Positions 10,760 through 22,165 of a stretch of 64,000 bases of DNA are shown piece by piece (within the stretch, counting starts at the first letter, position 1; each line of letters begins with the position of its first letter). The notes below the pieces were generated by a model. That model saw nothing but the letters and a program-made list of their open reading frames with translations, did no database searches and had not been told where the DNA came from. Made by a program: the position numbers and the translations under genes. The stretch comes from Mytilus edulis. Its lineage: Eukaryota; Mollusca; Bivalvia; Mytilida; Mytilidae. The stretch spans positions 21,811,750-21,875,749 of the forward strand of contig NC_092356.1 in assembly GCF_963676685.1 (NCBI RefSeq), read 5' to 3'.

Positions 10760-11130
10760 TATCGGACCACAGATGAATTATCACGTTGTGATTGGTTAAA
10801 CGCCGTCACGTGGTGACCCCCTATGAGACCGTATGGGGTTAGTAAGTTTCATATGGGGTTCACGACGCGTTAATGGCGACGTCATCTATTTATGTTGTTG
10901 TATTTCATTGTTTATTTTTCAACAAAACGCCGCAGAAAAAGTCCAGCGTCCGATAAATTCGTTATACGGTTAACTACTGACCCCCTACGGATCCATAGAG
11001 GGTGAATAAAATTCATAGGGGACTAGCTTAGGCCTCCGGCCTCACCCCCTATGATTTTACTAACCCTCTATGGATCCGTATGGGGTCAGTAGCGAACCAT
11101 ATAACTTATAATACATGTTATAACTATACA
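10760..11130. mobile_element. Foldback element with long inverted arms
   Basis: Bases 10961-11030 (GGTTAACTACTGACCCCCTA ...) fold back on 11050-11114 (... TATGGGGTCAGTAGCGAACC) around a GGCCTCCGGCC loop. A further half-site (GACCCCCTATGAGACCG) lies at 10815-10835. Non-coding. Confidence 0.5.
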
Positions 11131-11168
11131 AATTAAATTAAATAGAGGGTCCATTGAGCATATACTTT

Positions 11169-11574
11169 TTAAGGTGGTATAGGAGTCTAGAAAAACTGAT
11201 AGAATTTGACTTTACCAAAACGTAAAATCTTTTGATATATGGTCAAAAATATAATAAAAATGATAGGTCACCATGCATTTTCTCAAGCTACAGGTTGTGA
11301 CAGATTATAACACATTTTGTATGGATTATACAGGAAAAAACACCATTGGTGATCAGACACTAAAGAAAATGATAGAATTGTAAAATAAATTAGGAAACAT
11401 AGCTTTCAGACAATGCTTTGAGAATATCAAATGAAAAGATAGGGTCACCGTACGTTTTTTCCGGCAAAAACACAAAATAGGAAAATTCCATGTGGATGCC
11501 TTCAGAAAATCTCCACCTTAAGTTCTCTGTTTTTTTACAATCCAAGATGGCGAAAAACACCCATACTACCTTAA
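11169..11574. mobile_element. Candidate TTAA-flanked element
   Basis: Left TTAAGGTGGTATAGG and right inverted TTAAGGTAGTATGGG agree over most of about 14 bases, and TTAA is the piggyBac-type target. The imperfect short ends make this tentative. The minus-strand frame overlapping its right end is not gene-like. Confidence 0.35.
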
Positions 11575-13440
11575 TGTTAACATAGAAACATGTTTTCAGG
11601 TAGATCATCAATAAATTTTTTTCCATATTAAATTTTCTTATACAAAATGTACATTTGGTCATGATTTTCGAAAGTTTAAGAAAAAATATGGGTCACATTG
11701 CTATCTTTTAAGCAACCAGTTGCGCAAAATTGGATCGTTTTGTTAAAATTATCCATGGAAAACATATTTTGGCAAATCTAAAGATAAATCTCAAAAATAA
11801 TTTTGATAAAACATGTATTTCATTAAAATAATCGTTTAGTATAGCTTCAAGAGTACTGATTTTTCACTGGTAAATGAATTTTTGTCTGAGACTATCATTT
11901 CGATATGAACAGCTCTTGAATATTATTTGATTGTGTAGTTTTGATAGGACAATTTTTTCGGTGATTATACTTCTCGTGGTTTTCATGTGACGATAATAAG
12001 AAATTTATGTATAAATTTTTCAAACATGTTTTTATACCTAAACACTCATGCCAATTCCAGGTGTCGTTTTCAATATAAAAAAAAAACATTTATATATTTA
12101 AGCTTGTATTTGAACTACTAATGACTTGCACTAATCTTGAAATTGTTTATCTTGTTGTATTCTAAGTATTTAGAATATTAGAATTCAAGTTAACGTAAAG
12201 TGTGATTTTAATGAAATCCCAAAGAAATTTCTTATCTTATCTAGCTTGCAAATATCTGTATGGTTGTATATCTGAACGGAAACAGTGTCTCATTGGCACT
12301 CACACCACATCTTCCTATATCTATTAGAACCTTTGTCGTAGTTAACGGAGAACAACGCAACAGGAACATGTAAATTCACAAAACTACTGAACTCAGAGAA
12401 AATTTCAAAAAGGTACGTCCCTAACCAAATCAGGATCGCTTTATTTAAGATTTTATTAAATGTCTGAGTCTCAGATTTTCTTTTCTTTATCAGGTGAGCA
12501 AAAATCCGTATCAGAAATCAACAGCGAATATTATAAGTAATCCATTTAATTAATATGTAATTTGCCTGCTGTTGATGATTTTGATTCATATTTATTTTTC
12601 CTAACATGCTTAACAATATAATCGCTATAAATCAAATTTGAATAATAATGAATTAAATTATGAAGGATTTGTTATAGATTTATATATAGTCGCAACTTAT
12701 TACTAATTCGATAGAAAGATGCTCTTATTTCATACAACGACTTATATAAATTTGGAAATAAGACGATGACAAAATAACATGTAACGTTATAGCTCCAGAC
12801 ACTCTCACCTTAGTCACCTGGAACAGTGACGAAAAGCACAACATAAGTTATAAAAAATCAGTTGGAAAAGGCTGAACTTATCACAATGACGAGAGGCATC
12901 AAAAACCATAAAGAGAGACAAAAACTAACTAGCTCTTTAAAGAACATATCTGTTAAAATTAGAATGTGGTGTACAATTTGTGATTAAATTTCTACACATA
13001 TATATGATATAATAAAATATTTGTTTTCTATTAAATAATTTGTTAAAGTCATTTGTTGTAACAAAATATCCCACTAACTGATTTATCAGCCATACAAAGA
13101 TTACGTTGATTGATATTTAAAACGTCACTGCATTAACGGACATATCGAAAGAGTTTGGAAATATGTATACCCTACGAAAGGAAAAAACACTACCTTCTAC
13201 AGAAAGGAGTTAACAACAGTAAATAAACAATCGTCTCTTTTTGCGTCCTTTCGTGTTATAATAGAGTATCCAGTGTGACAAAAAAAAGCATGAAAATCTA
13301 GAAAAGTACCTATCATGCCTTATGTAGTAGTTATGTGATTGTCCTAGGCATCTATTACCTCACTACCGTCTCTTATATGTGCGTATCAAAAGTAAGGAGG
13401 CTGTATTTCATACAATGTTTGTTGTTGTTTTGTTGATTGC
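11575..13440. other. Intergenic, AT-rich, one dispersed repeat
   Basis: Contains the ATGTGGTGTGAGTGC-family repeat at about 12280-12325. No exon, promoter or bounded element could be supported elsewhere. Confidence 0.35.
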
Positions 13441-13470
13441 AATCATATGTTTTATTAGCTTATTGATTTG

Positions 13471-13479
13471 TATAAATAG
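13471..13479 (+). promoter_or_regulatory. TATA box of a third small secreted peptide candidate
   Basis: TATAAATAG lies 79-87 bases upstream of an ATG that opens a signal-peptide-like exon with a perfect GTAAGT donor. The position is reasonable for a short 5' UTR. Confidence 0.4.
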
Positions 13480-13557
13480 CCACTTCGGTTCATTTGTCTC
13501 AATAACAATTGTACAACATATCTTTCGCGTCTTTTGTTTATGTAGATAGAAAGTTAA

Positions 13558-13597
13558 ATGGATCCTCTTACGTTGACCTTGTTAATCATTTTCTTTC
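13558..13597 (+). CDS. Signal-peptide exon of a plus-strand secreted peptide candidate
   Basis: ATG followed by D-P-L-T then a hydrophobic run (L-T-L-L-I-I-F-F), ending in phase 1 at a consensus donor (C|GTAAGT). Joined to the acceptor at 13752-13754 (CTCTTTTAG) it continues Q-T-T-L-F-A-S-S, completing a good signal peptide with a plausible cleavage after A-S-S. The reading frame stops three residues later (TGA), so the gene appears broken or the splice choice is different. The exon architecture (phase-1 signal exon) is the same as in the minus-strand gene. Confidence 0.5.
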
Positions 13598-13754
13598 GTA
13601 AGTCCTTTTTCTGATGAAATAAACCCGACACGTTTTTTTGCACTTCTTCTTTTCAGAGCGAATACTAAAGCAAGAACAAATAGTGTGATTCCTCGAACCT
13701 AGATATCCTAACTGCCTATAAATTATTTACCAACCATTTTATTCTCTTTTAGAG

Positions 13755-13944
13755 ACAACCCTTTTTGCAAGCTCCAAATTCAGATGATATGATTTTGGCT
13801 TAACATAATTCGAAACTAAGAGATAAGGTGTTATGTTTCATTGGCTGGAAGAATGTTCTTTCATCATATTGTACCAAGGGATGTGCAACACTGGTGTCCA
13901 TCCTAAATTCAAATTGTGGCTGCAAATGCTACATGTTAAAATGA
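13755..13944 (+). pseudogene. Cysteine-rich peptide exon, frame-broken
   Basis: The first bases complete the signal peptide from 13558-13597, then that frame stops. In another frame an open stretch from 13804 to the TGA at 13942-13944 shows six cysteines spaced C-x11-C-x3-C-x10-C-x-C-x-C. The first four match invertebrate-defensin spacing closely, and the C-x3-C and C-x-C pairs are the CSalphabeta signature. A frameshift between signal and cysteine parts, plus one TAA at 13801, argue for a pseudogene. An alternative acceptor at 13822 would restore phase but leave the signal peptide short. Not close in sequence to the gene at 3.1 kb. Confidence 0.4.
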
Positions 13945-14299
13945 AGCAATAGACTCAACGCAAGGTTTAATAGATAGTTTACCAATTTCTACAACATCTT
14001 TAAATCCGTGCTCTAGTGGTGAAATCTTTACATTGCATAGATTAAAGAGAATTTTGTGATTTAAGATATAATGTTTTGACAAATAAAAACTAAATCATCG
14101 GCATTGTATAACCCAATTATCTAGAATATGTATAAATATCATGGTGTAGAAAAAAGCTAGGAAAAAGAGAAGGAAGCAGTTGAAATATTCATTACTATGA
14201 AATTTATTCTATGAGTTAAATATTAAAAAGAACTATGCGGTATTGGCTTTGCTCACTGTGGAAGGCCTTACTGTGACCTATAGTTGTTAATTATTGTGT

Positions 14300-15020
14300 C
14301 ATGTGGTCTCTTGTGGAGAACTGTCTCATTGGCAATCATACCACATCTTCATATTTATACCATGATTATGTTAAAGGATTGTTGTCTGAAAGATGCACGA
14401 GAAAGGAAACACATCTGATGATGTTAGAAAAAGAGGTTATCTAAAGTACTAATACTAATAGTTACATATTTGTAACATAATACCTGCTATTACTGAACAT
14501 TGGGATAATAAAAAAGTCCAGAACATTTTAGAGATAGTTGAGATAAAAAAAGAAGATAGATATAAATGTGCTGAAAATAAATGTCTAATAATATTGAGAA
14601 TTCGAATGAGGAATGTGTCAAAGAGGCAACAACCCGACGAAAGAGCGGGAAATGTATAATAATCCAAGAATTAATGTGTTTATGTTTTACGTACATGTAA
14701 TACTTACGATTCCAAACTTTTTTTAACCGTAGTTAATCCAGTTATCTATCTTTGAATTTCGATTGACACTATATGATTTTACTTTTAAAAATTATTATTT
14801 ATTAATAAGACAGCAATAATAAAAAAGGTAAAAAAAACGAGGGAACCATATATTCATTTGATTTTCAGAAGAAATGACATTCGATAAGAAGATACCATAG
14901 AGCGGATTTATGCAATCAGAATATCTGAATTACCGAATTTAAAAAGTCGAATATTTAAATAAGAGGTTTATCTAATCAAAAGTTCTCTACTTCCTTTTCT
15001 ACGTCTATCGTTAATCTAAA
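14300..15020. other. Intergenic with two dispersed repeats
   Basis: The ATGTGGTGTGAGTGC-family copy is at 14315-14360 and the GGAATGTGTCAAAGAGGCAACAACC-family copy is at 14608-14645. Short frames on the minus strand overlap the latter repeat and are discounted. Confidence 0.4.
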
Positions 15021-15023
15021 ATT

Positions 15024-17082
15024 AGGTTTCAGCATACTTGACAATTTGTCCAACAAAGGTCAAATATGTTGACATTACTAGAATTGACGATAAACTTTTG
15101 TTTTATAGACAAAAAATATGAATTTTCAGATACCTATGTTTGTATGCGAACCATTGTTACAGTAATGATACCAGAGCAGTGCATGTTTAACACTTTTAAA
15201 ATCGTAAAGGAACTGACAAGAAATTTACGGAAAAAAGATAACAATTATTTATTTTATTTAAAAACCACATTTCTCATGTGTGATTGTAAAAGCAACATTT
15301 TCGCTTCTCCTATTGACAAGACCGGTTTAAAGTGCCACAATAAGCCGTGTAAGAGTCATTCAGAGAAAAGCGATAACTTATAATTGATACCAAACGTACA
15401 ATGTACTATCGCAGCAAATAAATTTATTTAATTTGATTATCTCCCGTTTACTAGAATAGTACTATTTCTTTCGTTTAAGTGACTTAATTTAGTTCATTTC
15501 GATGTTCGTCAAAACTGAACATTTATAAAACATCTTGATTTTTGGTGATATAAATATTCTGAATATTGTTAAGTTTTACCATTTTCCATTATCCAGAAAA
15601 CAATACGGTAATTTAAACAGTCATATTGCTTATTAAATGCACATATCCGCGAAACTACTAATCCAATGATTTCACAATCGGGAGAGGGCTGTGATGGAGG
15701 CTACAACCATTCAAACACATCTGTTATCACCTGTGAACAAAATACGCAATACAGTCAAACAACTCATGATATGGCGTCAGTTACACTTTGAAAGGGTGAA
15801 TCATACATAATTATTTGAAATTTAGGTTAATGGAATCCTTGTAAGAAGCAACCTTGTATCAAGAAGATCATTATAGGGAAATAAGCTATGGATTATCATA
15901 TAAACTAGGAGGTGTATACCTCATATGCAGGTACTGCTTGGATGTTGTAAATAGAAAAGAAAAAATCACTACCAGGAAGTTAAAATAACCGTTTCTGTCG
16001 TTAAATTTATTCTCAACCGCCTCATATTGTCATTTTTTATCTATAAGTCAAGATATGAGGCACACTTAACTGTATTTGTCGTATCCTTATTTAACGTTCC
16101 ATGTAGCAATCATTTACATAGAGGTACATGAAGTAAATGGATAATGCGTGCCTTCTTTCATTCTTCTTGAGAAGCATCTGTATAAAATCTTCTTTATTCG
16201 AATAAAAGATCTAGTCGGCAAGAAGAGGATTAGAGAGGTTGGTTCCGACCGATTGTCTCTATACTCAAAGAAAATGCTAATTATAACAATCAGGGTTATC
16301 TCTCTTTATTCACGAACTGGACTTTTGTGGTTTATGCATGCAGGTGTATATGATCAACATAATGAAAGTGAGCGGAGTTAAAAAGATCGGAATGGAAGTA
16401 TGCATTATTGTCTTCAATTTTGTAGTGTCCGAGAGGGCCATGTGATTAAGAAATTAAAAAAAATGAAAACATATATATAGTGATTTTTATGTACATTTCT
16501 TAAATTAAAAACGTTGTTAAAATCATGTAAAGAATGTATTGACAATCCGATGTTCGTAGACTGGTCTTTAAAAAAATGGGATTGCTCATGCGACAACTAG
16601 ATCAAAAAAAGATAATAGGGAGTATCACCGTATCGCCCTCTGAGCTGAACACTGAGTTCAATACGTATATAACGAACAGGCCCCGTAATGACTAAAATGC
16701 AACAATTAAAAAGAACAAACTAAAAGCCTAATTTCACTCAAAACAATGAGCGTAAAACAATTAAGGACGACTGAAAATCGAGACAAATTGATAAGGAGGG
16801 TCGGTTGACAACAAAACTTTACGACAAAAGAGATAATTTCTTACTATTATGTATTATTTCAGAGTTATTTTGGAGTGTATATCTCCCAAGTGATACGATA
16901 TTGCCGGGCTTGTTTTCCTATCATAATTTCCTTGATAGAGGATTGCTGCTCACACAGGAAGCTATTAAATCAAGAGTTTCAAATAGAGAAGTTAATATTA
17001 TCCCTTTTGTTAAATTTACGAACACCATCACAAGTTGGTTGACTGTATGGAATTACCGTTTCACGGATGATATCGAATATGT
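15024..17082 (+). repeat. Inverted duplication, arm A
   Basis: The sequence matches the reverse complement of 24562-26998 over nearly its whole length, by eye roughly 90% identical. Arm A has an 80-bp insertion near 15045-15115 and lacks about 370 bp present in arm B (25395-25765). Both arms carry the same terminal exon-like segment, the same AT-rich spacer and the same Penelope-like fragment, so one event copied a composite region. Confidence 0.75.
15130..15383 (+). CDS. Unrecognised cysteine-containing terminal exon (arm A)
   Basis: After an acceptor (ATTTTCAG) at 15129 the plus strand stays open for 84 codons to a TAA at 15381-15383. It contains Y-V-C-M, P-E-Q-C, L-M-C-D-C-K and K-C-x4-C-K blocks, then S-H-S-E-K-S-D-N-L. 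The mirror copy in arm B is the same length without indels. It has two stops in this frame and a different cysteine set (K-C-x4-C-K-C-x4-C). Entry in phase 1 would suit a signal-peptide exon upstream, but none was identified with confidence. A shorter alternative frame (Y-L-C-L ... C-Y-S-N-D-T-R) is shared by both arms. Family unknown, and it may be non-functional. Confidence 0.35.
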
Positions 17083-17405
17083 TCCTGATGTCGTAATTTC
17101 AATTTTCTTCCCTTTTCACGAATATGACTAAGCGAATATTTACCGGGTTTGTAATAACATGAGCATAACGACGTGTACCACATGTGGAGCAGGATCTGCT
17201 TACTCTGTCAAAGTACCTGGGATCAACCCCCCAGTTTTTTGGGGGGTTCTTGTTGATTAGTCTTTAGTTTTATATGTTGTATCTTGAATACTACTATTTG
17301 TGTGTTTGTCTTTTTCTTTGTTAGCCATGGCCGGCGTTGTCAGTTTATTTCCGATCTATGAGTTTGATTATCCCTCTGGTATCTTTCGCCCTCTTCGGTT
17401 GTACT
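16790..17405 (+). pseudogene. Penelope-like element fragment (C-terminal RT tail and 3' end)
   Basis: Open for 108 codons (16805-17131). Residues T-K-L-Y-D-K-R-D-N-F, L-F-S-Y-H-N-F-L-D-R-G-L-L-L-T and W-L-T-V-W-N-Y are typical of the C-terminal region that follows the Y-I-D-D box in the mussel element at 4.9-5.3 kb. A TGTGGAGCAGGATCTGC block follows, then GGGGTT, then GTATCTTTCGCCCTC at the 3' end. It lacks the catalytic part. Confidence 0.6.
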
Positions 17406-17489
17406 TTTAGTAAACGACTAGTAAAAATCACATTATCCCTTTTATTATTTACTACCGCTTAGTTACAAAAGACGCCATGTAAATCAGGC

Positions 17490-17710
17490 TTTCTGCACTT
17501 ACTTAAGAGAGTACCTGAGATCGTCCCCGGTTTTTTGGTTCGTGTTGCTCATATTTTAGTTTTCTTTAATTTTTTCAAATCAATTTGTTTTGTCTGGTAT
17601 ACTCTTAATCAATTTGTCTTTTTTAGTTTTTTAGCTATGGCATTCTCGGTACATACTTATTAATTTAATTAAGTATCGCTTTGGTCCCATTTGCTTCTAT
17701 TAATAATCTT
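17490..17710 (+). repeat. Retroelement 3'-end fragment
   Basis: GAGTACCTGAGATCGTCCCCGG ... ATTAAGTATCGCTTTGGTCC repeats the terminal layout seen at 17205-17400 in diverged form. Confidence 0.4.
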
Positions 17711-18470
17711 ATTATTAACCTCTTCTGAAAATTCTGTCAAAGCGCATGCATCCATGATTTTTTAAGTATAGAATTCTAATCTGTAAATCATACAATTCAC
17801 TCTGTTGATGTTTATATTCTATAATACACTGTTTTGTCGCATCTGATTTACTTTCAAATAAGCTAATGGAAGATAAAAATGAAAGAAAAATAATTGGCAT
17901 TTGATAAATTTGGTCTGAATTTAGACTATTGCAATACTTCCTTGACATATGCAATCTAATTAAGGCTAACGATTTCTTGCATCTGAGTATTTTTGGTCAT
18001 TTTATATCTTCAATGTATTGGAATTTTTATCGGTATTACATGTAACTTGGCCCTCATCACTATAGATACATTTTCTATATTGTTACACTGGACATTAAGC
18101 AACCAGGAATCAAGCGTTACTGTTATAATTATTCTTGCATTAAAAAAGTCAGAAAATTAATGAAACATTAATCTAAATTATCGACAGTTATGACAGACTT
18201 CTCTATAATGAATAAACTGTTGAAAATATAAGTATGGTCAATGATGCTGACAATATTTTCCAAACGAACGAAGGGACCTTGGTGACCAAATGGTTTAGGT
18301 AGTTCTTCATCTACCGTTGTCACTCGGTCTAGGATATTAATACTGAGATTTTGATTTCAGGCACCGCTCGAAACAGGTGTGATCGAGTGCAATCTGAATT
18401 AACAAGGATTCGAAGTTTTCCTTCTAAATGTCCAGCTTTCCTCTCAATTAAAAATTCACTGCCACAATAT
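17711..18470. other. Intergenic, nothing recognised
   Basis: A 79-codon minus-strand frame (17715-17954) has no recognisable domain, start context or splice support. No bounded repeat was found. Confidence 0.35.
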
Positions 18471-18474
18471 TATA

Positions 18475-18619
18475 CAATTACTGTCTTTTGATGAGGTAAA
18501 TATGCGGTTTTATTGACTTTTGAAAAAATGATATTCACTGAGGCCGACGGCCGAAGTGAATATCAGTTTTTCAAAAGTCAATAAAACCCCATATTTACCG
18601 AAACAAAAGACAGTAATTG
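18475..18619. repeat. Large near-perfect hairpin
   Basis: CAATTACTGTCTTTTG ... is repeated in inverted form as ... CAAAAGACAGTAATTG, with about 65-base arms around a GGCCGACGGCC loop. Likely a small foldback transposon. Confidence 0.6.
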
Positions 18620-19084
18620 TTTTATTCCATATTCCGAGAAAAGAAAATGTATTTAATGACAAACATATACCAAAACAAATTTTACACGAAACATTTTACC
18701 ATAACGTTGCATGTAAAAGCGCGTGACGTTTAGCGCGGTGAATAACACTTTCTCAGGTGAATATACTTTTTTATTCAAAAACCAATTCATATAGAGAAAC
18801 CTACTAAAATAATTCCAATATGGAATAAATAAAAATATTTCTATATAGAGTGCTTAAATGGGGATAACCAGGAAAAAAATCAATCGATTACACAGTCATG
18901 TAATATATCCAAAAGATACAATAAGCACGCTCCGTTAGAAGATTACGAAAATCTTCAAGCCCCAATTTGACTTCAATTGATAAAACAGAATAAATTTATT
19001 CACAAAATATACTTCATCATCGTATGGTTCATAACTGTTTATAAAACTATATTCTAAAAATAACTAAAACTTAATCAAGAGATA

Positions 19085-19195
19085 AAAATGATAGTTTAAA
19101 AGATTATTGTGATATTAAACAATGATAGTTTAAATAATTGTTGCGATATTAAACAATGAATTTAAATAATTATTGTGATATTAAACTATATAAAT
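19085..19195. repeat. Three-copy AT-rich tandem repeat
   Basis: The unit TTTAAATAATTGTTGCGATATTAAACAATGA, about 43 bases, repeats around 19090, 19130 and 19160 with small changes. Confidence 0.55.
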
Positions 19196-19399
19196 CAATA
19201 GGAAATCTCATTATGGAAGGTAAGCTGTATATTTTTTTTAATTCTCTGATTTAAATTCATATATTTACTTTTTAACATTTTTTTACATATATTTTTAGCC
19301 AATATACATTAGAATATTAATGTTTAATCTATCACAACATATTTCGTTACTTGACCAAATTGATGATAGCAATGTTGATACAATAGTGAGAGACAGCAA

Positions 19400-19665
19400 C
19401 TTTTCGACACGAGTATGTAAAAACATGAACTAAATGACGTGGCCGAAAGCACCATTCGGTCACCGTGCTAAGTTCAACGAACCCTATAACGTATATCATG
19501 CATATGATAAAGTGTAGTAATCTGAAAGTGAAAAATACCAGACAAACAGACAAACTCATAGATCGAAAATATACGTACAACGTCATGAATAAAAAAAAAA
19601 GCCAAAGAGACCAATAATAGAACACAAGAGACATCACACAAAACTATCGAATGATGGCGACGTTT
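19400..19665 (-). repeat. Retroelement 3'-end fragment, minus orientation
   Basis: Inverted equivalents of the GTTTGTCTGG..TTTTTCACTTTC and GGTGACCGAATGG blocks. The 96-codon minus-strand frame here is repeat-derived. Confidence 0.35.
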
Positions 19666-19795
19666 CAGTAAGTATTTTTGTTCTGAGTTTTTCTATGTGA
19701 TTTATGTCAATTAACAGATCGATACAAAAAAAATATACATAAGAAGCTTAAAAAGGTACTTTTTCTTTTTTTGCCTTGAAAAATTTTGTTGTGAC

Positions 19796-19910
19796 AGATT
19801 ATAAATATAGGAAGATGTGGTGTGAGTACCAATAAGACAACTCTCAATCCAAATAACAAATTAAAAAAAGTAATCCATTATAGGTCAATGTACGGCCTTC
19901 ATACAATTTG
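19796..19910 (+). repeat. Short dispersed repeat (ATGTGGTGTGAGTGC family)
   Basis: GAAGATGTGGTGTGAGTACC, then CAACTCTCAATCC and GGTCAATGTACGGCCTTC, the longest copy in this window. Confidence 0.55.
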
Positions 19911-20165
19911 TCTAGAATTTTGGCAATTTATAGCATGATTTATAATAAACACCTGTCTTTTGTGTGTCATTTCTGCTACATGTATATGTTCATTTATAAA
20001 TACAAGTCTTCAATTTTTTAATGTATTGTTGCGTTGTTGTCTTATTGGCGTTTAACACACATCTCATTTTCACCACATGTGTAGTTCAAAACAAGTAGTT
20101 CATAAAACTTTACCGGATTTATTTGGCAATTGCCAGATCGTTGAGTTACACAATATTTCTTTTTC

Positions 20166-21430
20166 GCTCACCTGGCCCAAAGGGCCAAGTGAGCTTTTCT
20201 CATAACTTTGCGTCCGTCGTCAGCTTTTACAAAACTCTTCTCCTCTGAAACTACTGGGCCAAATTAAAGCAAACTTGGTCACACTCATCATTGGGGTATC
20301 TAGTTTAAAAACTGTGTGGCGTGACCCGGCCAATTAACCAAGATGGTGGCTATGGCTAAAAATAGAACATAGGGGTAAAATATAGATTTTTGCCTATAAC
20401 TCTGAAACCAAAGCATTTAGAGCAAATCTGACATGGGGTAACATTGTTTATCAGGTAAAGATCTATCTGCCCTCTAATTATCAGACGAATTGGACAACCA
20501 GTTGTTGGGTTGCTGCCCCTGATTTGACAATTTTAAGGAAATTATACCGTTTTTTGACTATTATATTGAATATTATCATAGATAGAGATAAACTGCAATA
20601 TTGTTCATCAAAGTAGGATCTACAAATAAGTTAAACATGACTAAAATGGGCAGTTGACCCCTTTAAGAGCTTTTGCCCTTTATAGTCATTTTTTACCAAT
20701 TTTTCGGAATTTTTTCTAACCTTTTACAAAAATCTTCTCCTCAAAAACTACTGGTCCAAATTTAACCATACTTAGCCATAATCACCAGTGAGGTATCTAG
20801 TTTACAAAATATGTGCGGTGATCCTGCTCACCAACCAAGATGACTGCCATGGCTAAAAAAAGAACGTAGGGGTAAAATGTAGATTTTGGCTTATAACTCT
20901 GAAACCAAAGCATTAAGAGCAATTCAAACATCGGGCTAAATTGTTTTGCAAGTCAAGATCTATCTGCCCTGAAATTTCCAGATGAATCCGAAAACTGGTT
21001 GTTGAATTGCTGCCCCTGAATTAGAAATTTTTAAGGAAATTTTGCTGTTATTATCTTGAATATTATTATAGATAGAGATAAACTGAAAACGGCAATAATG
21101 TTAAGCAAAGTAATATCGACAAATAAGTCAACATGACAAAAAAGGTCAGTTGACCCCTTAAAGTGTAATTGCCCTTTATAGTCAATTTTTAATAATTTTG
21201 TAAATTCGTAAATTTTTGTTAATTTTAAGAAAATATTTTCCTATGTAACTAATGGGCCAAGTTCATTATAAACTGAGTTAATTGTAAGAAGCAAGAATGT
21301 TCAGTAAAGTAAGATCTACAAACACATCACCATCACGAAAACACAATTTTGTCATGAATCAATCTGTGTCCTTTGTTTTATATGCACATAGATCAAGGTG
21401 AGAGACACAGGCTCTTAAGAGCCTCTAGTT
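20166..21430 (+). mobile_element. Interspersed element with GGGCC/GAGCC terminal hairpins, copy 2
   Basis: Begins GCTCACCTGGCCCAAAGGGCC (perfect TGGCCCAAAGGGCCA palindrome) and ends GGCTCTTAAGAGCCTC. The body is a partly duplicated module: the AGGGGTAAAAT, CTGCCCCTGA and GATAGAGATAAACTG blocks each occur twice, about 480-500 bases apart. No open frame. Confidence 0.65.
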
Positions 21431-21514
21431 TAATGTTTCAGTCATATGTAATTTCTATTTTTCTTAAATTCTGTGCAGTACAAATAAACTCATCATATAT
21501 ACCAGGAATAAAAT

Positions 21515-21665
21515 TTAATATTTACGCCAGACGCGCGTTTCGTCTACACAAGACTCATCAGTGACGCTCGAATCAAAAATGTTTTAAATGGCCAAATAAA
21601 GTACGAAGTTGGAGAGCAATGAGGACCAAAAATTCCTAAAAGTTTTGCCAATTAGAGCTAAGGTA
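21515..21665 (-). repeat. Mussel GCGCGTCTGG-type repeat
   Basis: ACGCCAGACGCGCG..CGTCTACACAAGACTCATCAGTGACG is the inverse of 6085-6121, followed by the GAGGACCAAAAATTCC block. Confidence 0.6.
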
Positions 21666-22165
21666 ATCTATTCCTGAGGTAGAAAAGCCTTATTTTTTTT
21701 TTAAATTCAAAGTTTTGTTAACAGTTAACTTATAATTATGAACATATCAATGATAACTCAAGTCAACACAGAAGTGTTGACTACTGGGCTTGTGATACCC
21801 TCGGGAAAATAAATCACCACCAGCAGTGGCATCGACCCAGTGGTTGAAAATAAACTCATCATAGATACAAAGGTTGGTTGTCTGTTTCTAAGGCACAGTC
21901 GCATTATGTTCATCTCTGATTAAATGGAACGTGGTTAAAACAACTTATAGAACCAACCATGGGTGATCCTTGACCCAGGATATTATCAACAAAAAGTCGA
22001 TTCCTACGTTCTGTTGTTTATAAAATAGAGAATGGAAATGGGAATGTGTCAAAGAGACAACAACCCGACAAAACATTTGAAAACGGCAGAAGTCAACCAA
22101 TTGGTCTTTAACACAGCTAGTGAATCCCGCAACTTGAGGCATGCTTAAGATTTACATATATATAT

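Noticed and set aside
15066-15129. Translation start of the arm A frame at the upstream ATG
   Set aside because: The frame before 15130 runs through sequence that looks like intron ending in a strong acceptor and is not conserved in arm B.
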